Below, one piece after another: positions 1 to 6,320 of a stretch of 34,209 nucleotides of DNA; position 1 is the first letter of the stretch, and each line of letters opens with the position of its first letter. Source of the stretch: a bacterium (GTDB lineage Bacteria > UBA6262 > WVXT01); the NCBI GenBank assembly GCA_035530055.1, contig DATKVN010000096.1, forward strand, positions 1 to 34,209, given 5' to 3'. The notes under the pieces are model-generated. The model saw nothing but the letters and a program-made list of their open reading frames with translations, ran no database searches and had not been told where the DNA came from. A program made the position numbers and the translations under genes.

Positions 1-551
1 AGGATAGAGATGGGGATGGAATTTTAGATAAGGATGGGAGACCATTCAGTTTTACCCTTATGACCAATCAGGGTAACAAGATGCGCCAGCTTTGTGCTAC
101 TATTATCCAGTCTAACCTTAAACAGGTGGGCATCCAGGTAAAAATTCGTATTTTGGAATGGGCTTCCTTCATTCATCAGTATATTGACAAGAAGAATTTT
201 GATGCGGTAATTCTTGGTTGGAGTCTTTCCCGAGATCCTGATCAGTATTCTATTTGGCACTCATCCCAGATCAAGGAGGGGCAGTACAATTTCGTTTCCT
301 ATAGTAACCCGGAAGTCGACCGCCTGTTAGTGGAAGGACGGCGTACTTTCGATATGGAGAAGAGAAAAGAAATCTATCATAAGATTCATGCCATTTTAGC
401 TGAAGAGCAACCCTATACTTACTTATATGTGGCTGATGCCCTTCCTGTAGTCCATAAGAGGTTCCATGGTATTGAAGTTGCTCCTGCAGGCATTGGCTAT
501 AACTTCATCAAATGGTATGTGCCCAAAAACCAACAGAAATACACTCGATGA
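1..551 (+). CDS. Peptide/oligopeptide ABC transporter substrate-binding protein, C-terminal part (SBP_bac_5 family), 5' truncated
   Basis: The reading frame is open from base 3 to the stop at 549-551, giving 182 visible residues; the rest lies left of the window. The visible part starts with DRDGDGILDKDG and FSFTLMTNQGN, the usual linker and strand entry to the C-terminal lobe of DppA/OppA-like binding proteins. It continues with the family's features: a GVQ/GIQVKI stretch, FDAVILGWSLSRDPDQY, YSNPEVDRLL, and a late EQPYTYLY segment. Proteins of this family capture peptides or other solutes outside the membrane and pass them to an ABC permease. The ligand cannot be told from this fragment. A strong terminator 100 bases downstream suggests this is the last gene of its own unit, separate from the dcw cluster. 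Confidence 0.88.
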   Translation, partial: DRDGDGILDKDGRPFSFTLMTNQGNKMRQLCATIIQSNLKQVGIQVKIRILEWASFIHQYIDKKNFDAVILGWSLSRDPDQYSIWHSSQIKEGQYNFVSYSNPEVDRLLVEGRRTFDMEKRKEIYHKIHAILAEEQPYTYLYVADALPVVHKRFHGIEVAPAGIGYNFIKWYVPKNQQKYTR

Positions 552-654
552 TGCAATTATGAGTTATGAATTATAAAAGATAATGCATTGTAGGCACAGA
601 TTCAAGGGGTGGGGAAGGGGTAGAGTAGAGGAAAGCTAAAGGTTAGAAAAAATT

Positions 655-694
655 TTCCCGGGAAGATAAACAATTTATCTCCCGGGATTTTTTT
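655..694 (+). terminator. Rho-independent terminator after the binding-protein gene
   Basis: An inverted repeat pairs TCCCGGGAAGATAAA (656-670) with TTTATCTCCCGGGA (674-687), with one bulged A and the loop CAA. It is followed directly by a run of seven T (688-694). A-rich sequence precedes the stem, so it might also work on the opposite strand. It separates the binding-protein gene from the mraZ promoter. Confidence 0.9.
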
Positions 695-725
695 ATGTTG
701 TTGCCTAGCGCTCTTGGACATAATT

Positions 726-798
726 GTAGTGTAGCCCTTTATGGGCGTAATTTTTACCCCGTTGTAATGGGGCTTACGGGGACAAGCCCCTACACTAC
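726..798. repeat. Imperfect palindromic cassette, about 73 bp
   Basis: The outer arms GTAGTGTAG (726-734) and CTACACTAC (790-798) are exact reverse complements. Inside are three small stems: GCCC/GGGC (734-737/743-746), CCCC/GGGG (757-760/769-772) and GGGG/CCCC (778-781/787-790). No reading frame explains it. It looks like a small dispersed non-coding repeat. It fills most of the 372-base gap before mraZ together with the terminator, one stem-loop at 808-834 and the promoter. Confidence 0.6.
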
Positions 799-807
799 CT
801 CCATTGA

Positions 808-834
808 CGCGGAGCTGGCGCTCTGCTACTCCTT
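808..834. repeat. Stem-loop repeat with TACTCC tail (copy 1)
   Basis: GCGGAGC, a short loop and GCTCTGC form an imperfect stem, followed by TACTCC. It belongs to the stem-loop family also seen at 1368-1414, 7745-7883 and 25049-25128. Confidence 0.5.
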
Positions 835-853
835 TATTACTTTCATTTTTTGC

Positions 854-882
854 TTGACAAAATAACAAAGTTGGTATATAAT
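854..882 (+). promoter_or_regulatory. Consensus sigma70-type promoter of the dcw operon
   Basis: TTGACA (854-859) and TATAAT (877-882) are separated by 17 bases, matching the housekeeping consensus at every position. The expected start of transcription is near 889, directly before the MraZ boxes, so a bound MraZ would block promoter clearance. This is the only strong promoter I see for the genes from mraZ onward. Confidence 0.9.
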
Positions 883-891
883 CTTTGTCAC

Positions 892-926
892 AGTGGGGAA
901 AAGTGGTGTAAGGTGGTGAAAAGGTG
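892..926 (+). promoter_or_regulatory. Putative MraZ operator: GTGG repeats every 10 bp
   Basis: GTGG occurs at 893-896, 903-906 and 913-916, and the related GGTG follows at 923-926, each exactly 10 bases apart. MraZ proteins are known to bind short G-rich direct repeats with 10-bp spacing (TGGG-N type boxes in Escherichia coli, AAAGTG type boxes in mollicutes). The third box also carries the likely ribosome binding site of mraZ, and the fourth contains its GTG start codon. That fits autoregulation. Binding itself is inferred. Confidence 0.8.
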
Positions 927-1352
927 TTAATTGGACAATATCGCCATTCTTTAGATGGAAAAAACCGGCTGTTCATTCCTGCCAGGCTCCGTCAAAACGT
1001 AAGAAAGTTTATTATCACTTCTGGGTTGGAAGGTTGTCTATTTGTTTACACTCCCGAAAATTGGAGAAAAATTACAGAAAGGCTAAAAACTCTTCCTTTA
1101 ACTAAAGCCGACGCCCGTAAGTTTTTACGCACTTTCCTTTCCGGAGCAAACGAATGTCCTGTGGATGACCAAGGAAGGATACTGATTCCTAAGACTCTAT
1201 GTAATTACGCAAACATAAGAAAAGAGGTAATAGTGGTAGGAGTGTTAGATCGCATAGAGATTTGGTCAAAAAGCAACTGGGAACGTTACCAGAAGGAAGC
1301 CGAAAAGCAGTTTGTTGAGGTAGCTGAAAAATTGGTTGACCTTGGAATCTGA
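924..1352 (+). CDS. mraZ: Transcriptional regulator MraZ
   Basis: The product has 142 residues, the normal length for MraZ, the DNA-binding regulator that heads dcw operons. It shows the two tandem SpoVT/AbrB-like half-barrels, each marked by the conserved turn: SLDGKNRLFIPARLR near residues 9-23 and VDDQGRILIPKTL near 79-91. The start is GTG at 924; an in-frame stop lies just upstream and AGGTGG stands 7-8 bases before it. In other bacteria MraZ forms an oligomeric ring and represses its own operon through repeated boxes in the leader, and such boxes overlap this gene's ribosome binding site. A gap of 77 bases with two stem-loops separates it from rsmH. Confidence 0.96.
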   Translation: MLIGQYRHSLDGKNRLFIPARLRQNVRKFIITSGLEGCLFVYTPENWRKITERLKTLPLTKADARKFLRTFLSGANECPVDDQGRILIPKTLCNYANIRKEVIVVGVLDRIEIWSKSNWERYQKEAEKQFVEVAEKLVDLGI

Positions 1353-1367
1353 CACCCTCTTTCAAAC

Positions 1368-1414
1368 GCTCCGATGAATCGGAGCTACTCCTTAACGCAG
1401 GCTGAAGCCTGCGA
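1368..1414. repeat. Two stem-loop repeats (TACTCC/CTACC-tailed) between mraZ and rsmH
   Basis: The first is GCTCCGAT (1368-1375), a GA loop and ATCGGAGC (1378-1385), followed by TACTCC. The second is CGCAGGCT with AGCCTGCG (about 1397-1412), followed by ACTACC. Neither has a T-run, so they are not ordinary terminators. They match the family at 7745-7883 in form but not in stem sequence. Confidence 0.65.
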
Positions 1415-1429
1415 CTACCAAATTACACA

Positions 1430-2317
1430 GTGGAAAAATCAAGACATATTCCAGTCTTAGTTGATGAGGTGATAGATAACCTTAATTGTCTGAGAGGAGG
1501 AATCTACGTAGATTCTACTCTGGGCGAAGGTGGTCACGCTCAAAGGATACTGGAGGTAATCTTGCCAGGTGGACTCCTGATCGGAATCGATCAGGATGGA
1601 GAAGCGATAAGAAGAGCAAAGGAAAATCTTAAAAAATATAAAGAAAACTTGCTCACTTTTGAGAGAGCCTTTTCTGAAATTGGAACTATCCTGGAGTCAT
1701 TGAGAATCAAAGAAGTTGATGGCATTCTATTTGACCTGGGTTTGTCGAGCTTGCAACTGCAAGACGCCACCAGGGGTTTTAGTTTTCAAAAGGACGGACC
1801 TTTAGATATGCGAATGTCAGAAAGCACGAGATTGACTGCGGGATATCTTTTGAACACTCTTTCTTTCGATGAACTTGTAGAGATTTTATATAAATATGGA
1901 GAGGAACGGTGGGCTAAACGAATTGTGAGGAGAGCGGTTGAATCCCGACGAAAGGGGCCTGTTGAGACTACTTTTCAGTTAGTAGAAATCATTAAGAGAG
2001 CAATCCCCCGTTCAGCCTGGCCCAGAAGGATTCACGTGGCTACCAGGACTTTCCAGGCGTTAAGAATAGCAGTAAATGATGAGTTAATGGTTTTGGAGAG
2101 GACACTTCCCCAGGCCGCAGGGTTTCTAAAAAAGGGTGGAAGGATTTGTGTTATTTCTTACCATTCTTTGGAGGATAGAATCGTCAAGAATTTCTTTCGG
2201 GAATATAGAAAACAGGGCTTGAAGGCAGTTTTTCCTAAACCAGTTACTCCCACAAGAGAAGAACTTCAAATAAATCCACGTTGCAGAAGCGCAAAATTGC
2301 GGGTAGGGGAAAAATAG
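1430..2317 (+). CDS. rsmH: 16S rRNA (cytosine1402-N4)-methyltransferase RsmH
   Basis: The product has 295 residues, in the normal range. It opens with HIPVLVDEVID and the SAM-binding STLGEGGHA loop at about residues 29-37, followed by GIDQDGEA, FDLGLSSLQLQD, PLDMRMS and the C-terminal SYHSLEDRIVKNFF, all hallmarks of MraW/RsmH. The enzyme methylates N4 of C1402 in the 16S rRNA decoding centre, using SAM. The start is GTG at 1430. It gives the usual N-terminus but has no visible Shine-Dalgarno sequence; a stem-loop repeat lies just upstream, which may have displaced the original leader. This is the standard second gene of a dcw cluster. Confidence 0.96.
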   Translation: MEKSRHIPVLVDEVIDNLNCLRGGIYVDSTLGEGGHAQRILEVILPGGLLIGIDQDGEAIRRAKENLKKYKENLLTFERAFSEIGTILESLRIKEVDGILFDLGLSSLQLQDATRGFSFQKDGPLDMRMSESTRLTAGYLLNTLSFDELVEILYKYGEERWAKRIVRRAVESRRKGPVETTFQLVEIIKRAIPRSAWPRRIHVATRTFQALRIAVNDELMVLERTLPQAAGFLKKGGRICVISYHSLEDRIVKNFFREYRKQGLKAVFPKPVTPTREELQINPRCRSAKLRVGEK

Positions 2318-2320
2318 GTC

Positions 2321-2358
2321 CCCCCTCACCCTAGCCCTCTTTCCAGAGGGGAGAGGGG
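2321..2358. repeat. C-rich/G-rich hairpin repeat between rsmH and ftsL
   Basis: CCCTCT (2335-2340) pairs with AGAGGG (2345-2350), and the outer CCCCTC (2322-2327) can pair with GAGGGG (about 2353-2358). It is followed by purine-rich sequence, not a T-run. It starts three bases after the rsmH stop. It is a dispersed-repeat type, distinct from the TACTCC family. Confidence 0.6.
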
Positions 2359-2381
2359 AAAAGAGAGAGGAAGAAAGAATA

Positions 2382-2753
2382 ATGGGGATAGAAAAGAGAA
2401 GACATCCTAAAAAATATTACTTTTTACTTTTTATTAGTGGGCTGTTGATTTTCCTATTCTATGTCTGGGAATGTGCAGAAGTAATCACGCTTAGTTATCA
2501 GATTAACGAATTAAAGAGAGAACTCAGGTTGTTGGAAAATAAAAATCGCGACATAAAAACAAAATTGCACCACTATACTAATCTCGCAAATATTGATAAG
2601 ATTGCGCAAGAAGAGAAAGAGATGGTTTTTCCTCAGCATGAAAATATCCTTTTCCTAGAGGTAAATTTTAAACAAAATAGAACTTCAACAAATAAAGCTT
2701 TTTTTATTGCCCGGGAGGATTCAAAAGGTGCCTCGAAAAACTCGCATTATTAG
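2382..2753 (+). CDS. ftsL: Cell division protein FtsL-like (bitopic, coiled coil)
   Basis: The 123-residue product has a basic N-terminus (GIEKRRHPKK), one transmembrane helix at about residues 12-31 and a coiled-coil stretch at about 38-70 (YQINELKRELRLLENKNRD). A segment resembling the FtsL/DivIC domain follows (LANIDKIAQEEKEMVFP). Sequence conservation in FtsL is always weak. The call rests on this architecture and on the position between rsmH and ftsI, where ftsL sits in most dcw clusters. FtsL joins FtsB/DivIC and FtsQ and activates the FtsWI synthase. A GAGAGGAAGAA ribosome binding site precedes the ATG. The 3' end overlaps ftsI by 26 bases, suggesting coupled translation. Confidence 0.82.
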   Translation: MGIEKRRHPKKYYFLLFISGLLIFLFYVWECAEVITLSYQINELKRELRLLENKNRDIKTKLHHYTNLANIDKIAQEEKEMVFPQHENILFLEVNFKQNRTSTNKAFFIAREDSKGASKNSHY

Positions 2754-4458
2754 TTCTATGTTGATAGTGATTTTTACTCTTATCGTATTGGAAATTAGAT
2801 TGTATTATATCCAGATTGTTAGCCATCATCATTACCGGAAGATGGCGGATAAGCAATCTTTCTCGGTTAGACAAGCCAATTTCAAAAGGGGCACGATCTA
2901 TGACCGTAATGGGAAGGAACTGGCAATAGAATTTGAAGTTAGTTCGGTTTATGCCATTCCTTCTTTTATTTCTAATCCGGAAGAGACAGCCAGAAAGTTA
3001 GCTCCTTTACTCCATATGAGCGAGAAGGCGATTCGCAAAAAACTGGAAACCTCCAATTCATTCGTCTGGTTAAGGCGCAAAATCGATACCAAAATTGCAG
3101 AAAAGATTAAAGGTTTGCATTTTAAAGGAATCAAGTTTATAAGCGAAGGCAAAAGGTTCTATCCAGAAAATGAGTTAGCTAGCCAGGTAATCGGTTTAGC
3201 CGGTCTAGATAATCAAGGTCTATCGGGAATTGAGAATTTCTTTGACAGAACCCTAAGAAGAAAAACTAAAAAGACTATAAGAAGAAAAGATGGTTTTGGT
3301 AGGGAAGTAATCGCTGCCGACACTGCTTATCGGTCAGAAGTAAGTGGATGCGGTGTAGTTACCACAATCGATAGAGTAATCCAATACATTGCGGAAGTAG
3401 AGTTGAGAAAGGCTTACAACGAGACTAAAGCCAAACTGGCCACAATCATTGTTCAAGATTCTAAAACCGGAGAGCTCTTAGCCTTAGCTAACTTTCCATC
3501 TTTTAATGGAAATAGCTTTTCTCCGGGGAAATACAAGTACTTAAAGAATCCTGCGATCTCCAATATCTTTGAGCCGGGGTCTACTTTTAAACCAATAGTA
3601 GCTGCAGCATTATTGGAAGAGAACCTCGTCACATTGGAAGATCGTTTTTATTGTGAGGAAGGAGTCTACTTATTCAACGGGCTTCCTATTCGAGACCACG
3701 AAGGTGAGGGCTGGCTTACTTTTATCCAGGTTCTTGAAAAATCGTCCAACATCGGAATGGCTAAAGCTGGGCAACTGTTAGGGAAAGATAAGTTATACCA
3801 GTATGTCAGAGATTTCGGGTTTGGTAACTTCACAGGAATTAGGTTGCCGGGGGAGACGCCGGGAATTTTGAAGAAGCCAAAAGATTGGTCAGAGATATCT
3901 CTCAGTCGCCTCTCTTTCGGGCAGGGCATAGGAATAACTGCCATCCAGCTTATTTCTGCATTTTCATGTTTAGCCAATGGAGGAGTGCTGATGGAGCCTA
4001 TGATTGTTAAGAGAATCGTCGATCCCAGTGGGAAGGTAGTGAAAGAATTCCAGCCCTGCCCGGTTAGAGGGGTGATTTCCTATAAAACAGCGAAAACTTT
4101 AACTAATATTTTGTGCCGAATTGTAGAGAAGGGCACGGGGGAAAAAGCAAAAATTATGGGGTATAAGGTAGCTGGTAAGACGGGAACCGCTCAAAAATTT
4201 GACCCAGAAACTGGCAAGTATTCTGATACAAACTACATTGCTTCATTCATTGGTTATCTCCCAGCAGAGCAACCGAAGGTTACTATTTTAGTCATACTGG
4301 ATGAGCCACAGGGATTTTACTGGGGAGGAAGCGTAGCTGCTCCGGTATTTGCACGAGTGGGATTGAGAATTATGCACCATTTGGGTATCCCGCCTGATTC
4401 CCAGGAAATGTTTAGGAATCCACCCCAGGAGGTGGCTTATATTGGTCCTCCGCTCTAA
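2728..4458 (+). CDS. ftsI: Septal peptidoglycan transpeptidase FtsI (penicillin-binding protein 2/3 class)
   Basis: I start the gene at GTG 2728 (576 residues) because GGGAGG at 2713-2718 lies nine bases before it; an in-frame TTG at 2707 has no such site. One transmembrane helix spans about residues 10-31. The PBP dimerisation domain begins with KRGTIYDRNGKELA. The transpeptidase domain has all three catalytic motifs: S285-T-F-K288 within EPGSTFKP, S339-S-N341, and K484-T-G-T. There is no C-terminal PASTA domain. It cross-links septal peptidoglycan together with FtsW, encoded further along. It overlaps ftsL by 26 bases and ends before a hairpin with a T-rich tail. Confidence 0.96.
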   Translation: MPRKTRIISSMLIVIFTLIVLEIRLYYIQIVSHHHYRKMADKQSFSVRQANFKRGTIYDRNGKELAIEFEVSSVYAIPSFISNPEETARKLAPLLHMSEKAIRKKLETSNSFVWLRRKIDTKIAEKIKGLHFKGIKFISEGKRFYPENELASQVIGLAGLDNQGLSGIENFFDRTLRRKTKKTIRRKDGFGREVIAADTAYRSEVSGCGVVTTIDRVIQYIAEVELRKAYNETKAKLATIIVQDSKTGELLALANFPSFNGNSFSPGKYKYLKNPAISNIFEPGSTFKPIVAAALLEENLVTLEDRFYCEEGVYLFNGLPIRDHEGEGWLTFIQVLEKSSNIGMAKAGQLLGKDKLYQYVRDFGFGNFTGIRLPGETPGILKKPKDWSEISLSRLSFGQGIGITAIQLISAFSCLANGGVLMEPMIVKRIVDPSGKVVKEFQPCPVRGVISYKTAKTLTNILCRIVEKGTGEKAKIMGYKVAGKTGTAQKFDPETGKYSDTNYIASFIGYLPAEQPKVTILVILDEPQGFYWGGSVAAPVFARVGLRIMHHLGIPPDSQEMFRNPPQEVAYIGPPL

Positions 4459-4483
4459 CGGGGGATTTCAGACTTCCCTGTGC

Positions 4484-4515
4484 ATTCCTCCCGAAAGGGA
4501 GGAATATTTTTACTT
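4484..4515 (+). terminator. Terminator-like hairpin between ftsI and murE
   Basis: ATTCCTCCC (4484-4492), a GAAA loop and GGGAGGAAT (4497-4505) form a perfect 9-bp stem followed by ATTTTTACTTTT. It looks like an intrinsic terminator or attenuator inside the operon, but the T-run is interrupted. Its core resembles a dispersed repeat also found at 11587, 14144 and 19367. Full termination here would cut off the mur genes, so partial read-through is more likely. Confidence 0.5.
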
Positions 4516-4544
4516 TTATAAGAGCTTATATACAGGTTATAAAA

Positions 4545-6074
4545 ATGGTCCGGCTAAACGACCTATTACCACCGATAGGTGTTAAAGAAATACATGGCTC
4601 CACAGAACTTTCCGTAAAGGGGATAGCTTGCGATTCTCGCCAAGTTAAACCAGAGTACATCTTTGTGGCCATTTCTGGTTACACAGAGGATGGAAATTAC
4701 TATATTCCCCAGGCTCTGGAAGCAGGCGCTTCAGTAGTTATTTCTTCTAAAAGAATAGAAAAATTAACAAGACCCTCCAGATGGGGAGGCTCTGCTACTC
4801 AAATTGTAGTGGAGAATCCCCGCAAAGCTTTAGCCAAGCTTGCCACCATATTCTATAATCATCCTTCCGATAAATTAAACATAATCGGGATAACTGGTAC
4901 CAATGGGAAAACGACAGTCAGTTATCTCGCTGAAGCCATCTTCAAAGAGAATGGAGCAAAAGTAGGAGTCCTGGGTACGATTGCTTATCGATTGGGAGAG
5001 AAAATATTACCTGCCCCGATCACCACTCCCCAATCTTCCGACCTGCAGCAAATACTGCGAAAGTTAGTAGATGAAAAATTCTCAACGGTAGTTATGGAGG
5101 TTTCTTCTCATGCCTTGAGTTTAGATAGGGTGGAAGGATGCGAGTTCGATAGTGCTATATTTACTAACCTGAGTCGTGAACATCTCGATTTTCACAAGAG
5201 CATGGAGGAGTATTTGGAAGCAAAGATTAAACTTTTCTCTATTTTAGGAAAGGATGCTCGGAAAGAAAGGGAGAAACTGGCAGTTTTGAATTTAGACGAC
5301 CCCTCAACAGAGAAAATTATCCAATCGACAGAGGCAAAGATAATTACTTATGGGATTGAAAAGAAAGCCGACGTTGTAGCAAAGAGCATAAAATTGAATC
5401 TGGAGAAGACTACCTTTACTCTGCTGTCTCCGAGAGGGGAAACGAAGATTTCTTTGCCTTTAATTGGAAAATATAATGTATATAACGCTTTAGCTGCAAG
5501 TACTGTGGCCCTGGGACAAGGGATAAATTTGGACATTATCAAGCGTGGATTGGGAAAAGTCCCCTCTATTCCTGGAAGGTTCGAAAAAATCGATTGTGGG
5601 CAGCCGTTCACAGTGATAGTCGATTATGCGCATACCGATGAAGCTTTGCGGAATCTTTTGCACGTCTGTGGGGAATTAAAACCCAGGCGAATCATTACTG
5701 TTTTTGGTTGTGGGGGTGACCGGGACCGGGGGAAGAGACCTCTAATGGGCGAGGTAGCCGTTGATCTTAGTGATTATGCGATCGTCACCTCAGATAATCC
5801 CCGGAGTGAAGACCCTGAGCGGATAGCTCTGGACATTGAAGTAGGAATAAAGAGGAAAGAGAAGAATAATTATCAGACTATCATCGATAGGTTTCAAGCA
5901 ATCGAGAAAGCATTATCTATGGCAGAAAAAGGCGACCTGGTGGTAATTGCAGGAAAAGGACATGAAGACTACCAGTTATTTAAGGATAGAAGAATTCACT
6001 TCGACGACCGCGAAGTTGCCAGGGAAATCCTCTCAGGGAGGATGAATCCCGCCCCTCAGGGAGGGGCGGGATGA
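4545..6074 (+). CDS. murE: UDP-MurNAc-L-Ala-D-Glu:meso-diaminopimelate ligase MurE
   Basis: The 509-residue product shows the three Mur-ligase domains: an N-terminal UDP-binding domain with SRQVKPEYIFVAISG, the ATPase domain with the P-loop T117-G-T-N-G-K-T-T, and a C-terminal domain with D417-N-P-R420. DNPR is the known signature for meso-diaminopimelate rather than lysine as the third stem residue. Two spots look like repeat-derived additions. Residues 76-86 (RPSRWGGSATQ) are encoded by a CCTCC/GGAGG palindrome plus GCTCTGCTACTC. The last residues (NPAPQGGAG) come from a perfect CCCGCCCC/GGGGCGGG hairpin. The ATG at 4545 has only a weak AGG upstream. Confidence 0.96.
   Translation: MVRLNDLLPPIGVKEIHGSTELSVKGIACDSRQVKPEYIFVAISGYTEDGNYYIPQALEAGASVVISSKRIEKLTRPSRWGGSATQIVVENPRKALAKLATIFYNHPSDKLNIIGITGTNGKTTVSYLAEAIFKENGAKVGVLGTIAYRLGEKILPAPITTPQSSDLQQILRKLVDEKFSTVVMEVSSHALSLDRVEGCEFDSAIFTNLSREHLDFHKSMEEYLEAKIKLFSILGKDARKEREKLAVLNLDDPSTEKIIQSTEAKIITYGIEKKADVVAKSIKLNLEKTTFTLLSPRGETKISLPLIGKYNVYNALAASTVALGQGINLDIIKRGLGKVPSIPGRFEKIDCGQPFTVIVDYAHTDEALRNLLHVCGELKPRRIITVFGCGGDRDRGKRPLMGEVAVDLSDYAIVTSDNPRSEDPERIALDIEVGIKRKEKNNYQTIIDRFQAIEKALSMAEKGDLVVIAGKGHEDYQLFKDRRIHFDDREVAREILSGRMNPAPQGGAG
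4774..4799. repeat. Repeat-like insertion inside murE
   Basis: CCTCC (4774-4778) and GGAGG (4785-4789) form a small palindrome, followed by GCTCTGCTACTC, which is identical to 12 bases of the intergenic stem-loop copies at about 822-833 and 7822-7833. It lies in frame within the N-terminal domain of MurE, in a variable loop. It may be a captured copy of the intergenic repeat. Confidence 0.5.
6048..6073. repeat. GC-rich hairpin spanning the murE stop
   Basis: ATCCCGCCCC and GGGGCGGGAT are exact reverse complements around TCAGGGA-type loop sequence, and the murE stop lies in the right arm. No T-run follows, so its role as a terminator is doubtful. Confidence 0.6.
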
Positions 6075-6114
6075 AGGGATAGTTTTCGGGGTCGCTCGGA
6101 CAGGGATTCGAAAA

Positions 6115-6282
6115 ATAGTTTGCTCATGCCTGAGTAATTTTTTGACACCAAAAGACTTCGGACTCTGCAAAGCACAAATCAAAACTCCTCCCGCTGAGCA
6201 GGACTCGGACAATGATTTGCTTGAAAGAGTATGGTCGTCCTCGTTTTTTGGCTAAAATTCCTAAAGTCTTCGCAAACTATCT
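6115..6282. repeat. Inverted-repeat-bounded non-coding element in the murE-murF gap
   Basis: ATAGTTTGC (6115-6123) and GCAAACTAT (6272-6280) are exact reverse complements bounding about 166 bases. Inside are CAAATCA/TGATTTG (6175-6181/6213-6219) and a REP-like motif at 6129-6147. The reverse complement of 6240-6282 matches 17976-18019 in the ftsQ-ftsA gap at about 39 of 44 positions. No credible reading frame covers it. It behaves like a small miniature-transposon-type repeat and fills most of the 246-base spacer. Confidence 0.6.
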
Positions 6283-6320
6283 TTCAAATTTTAGGGTGTT
6301 AAGAGGTAAAAAGGAATAGG

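Noticed and set aside
552-923. tRNA or other RNA gene in the longest gap
   Set aside because: No cloverleaf or T-loop sequence was seen; the gap is explained by a terminator, two repeats and the promoter/operator.
2707-2727. TTG 2707 as the ftsI start
   Set aside because: The GTG at 2728 has GGGAGG at proper distance; the TTG has none.
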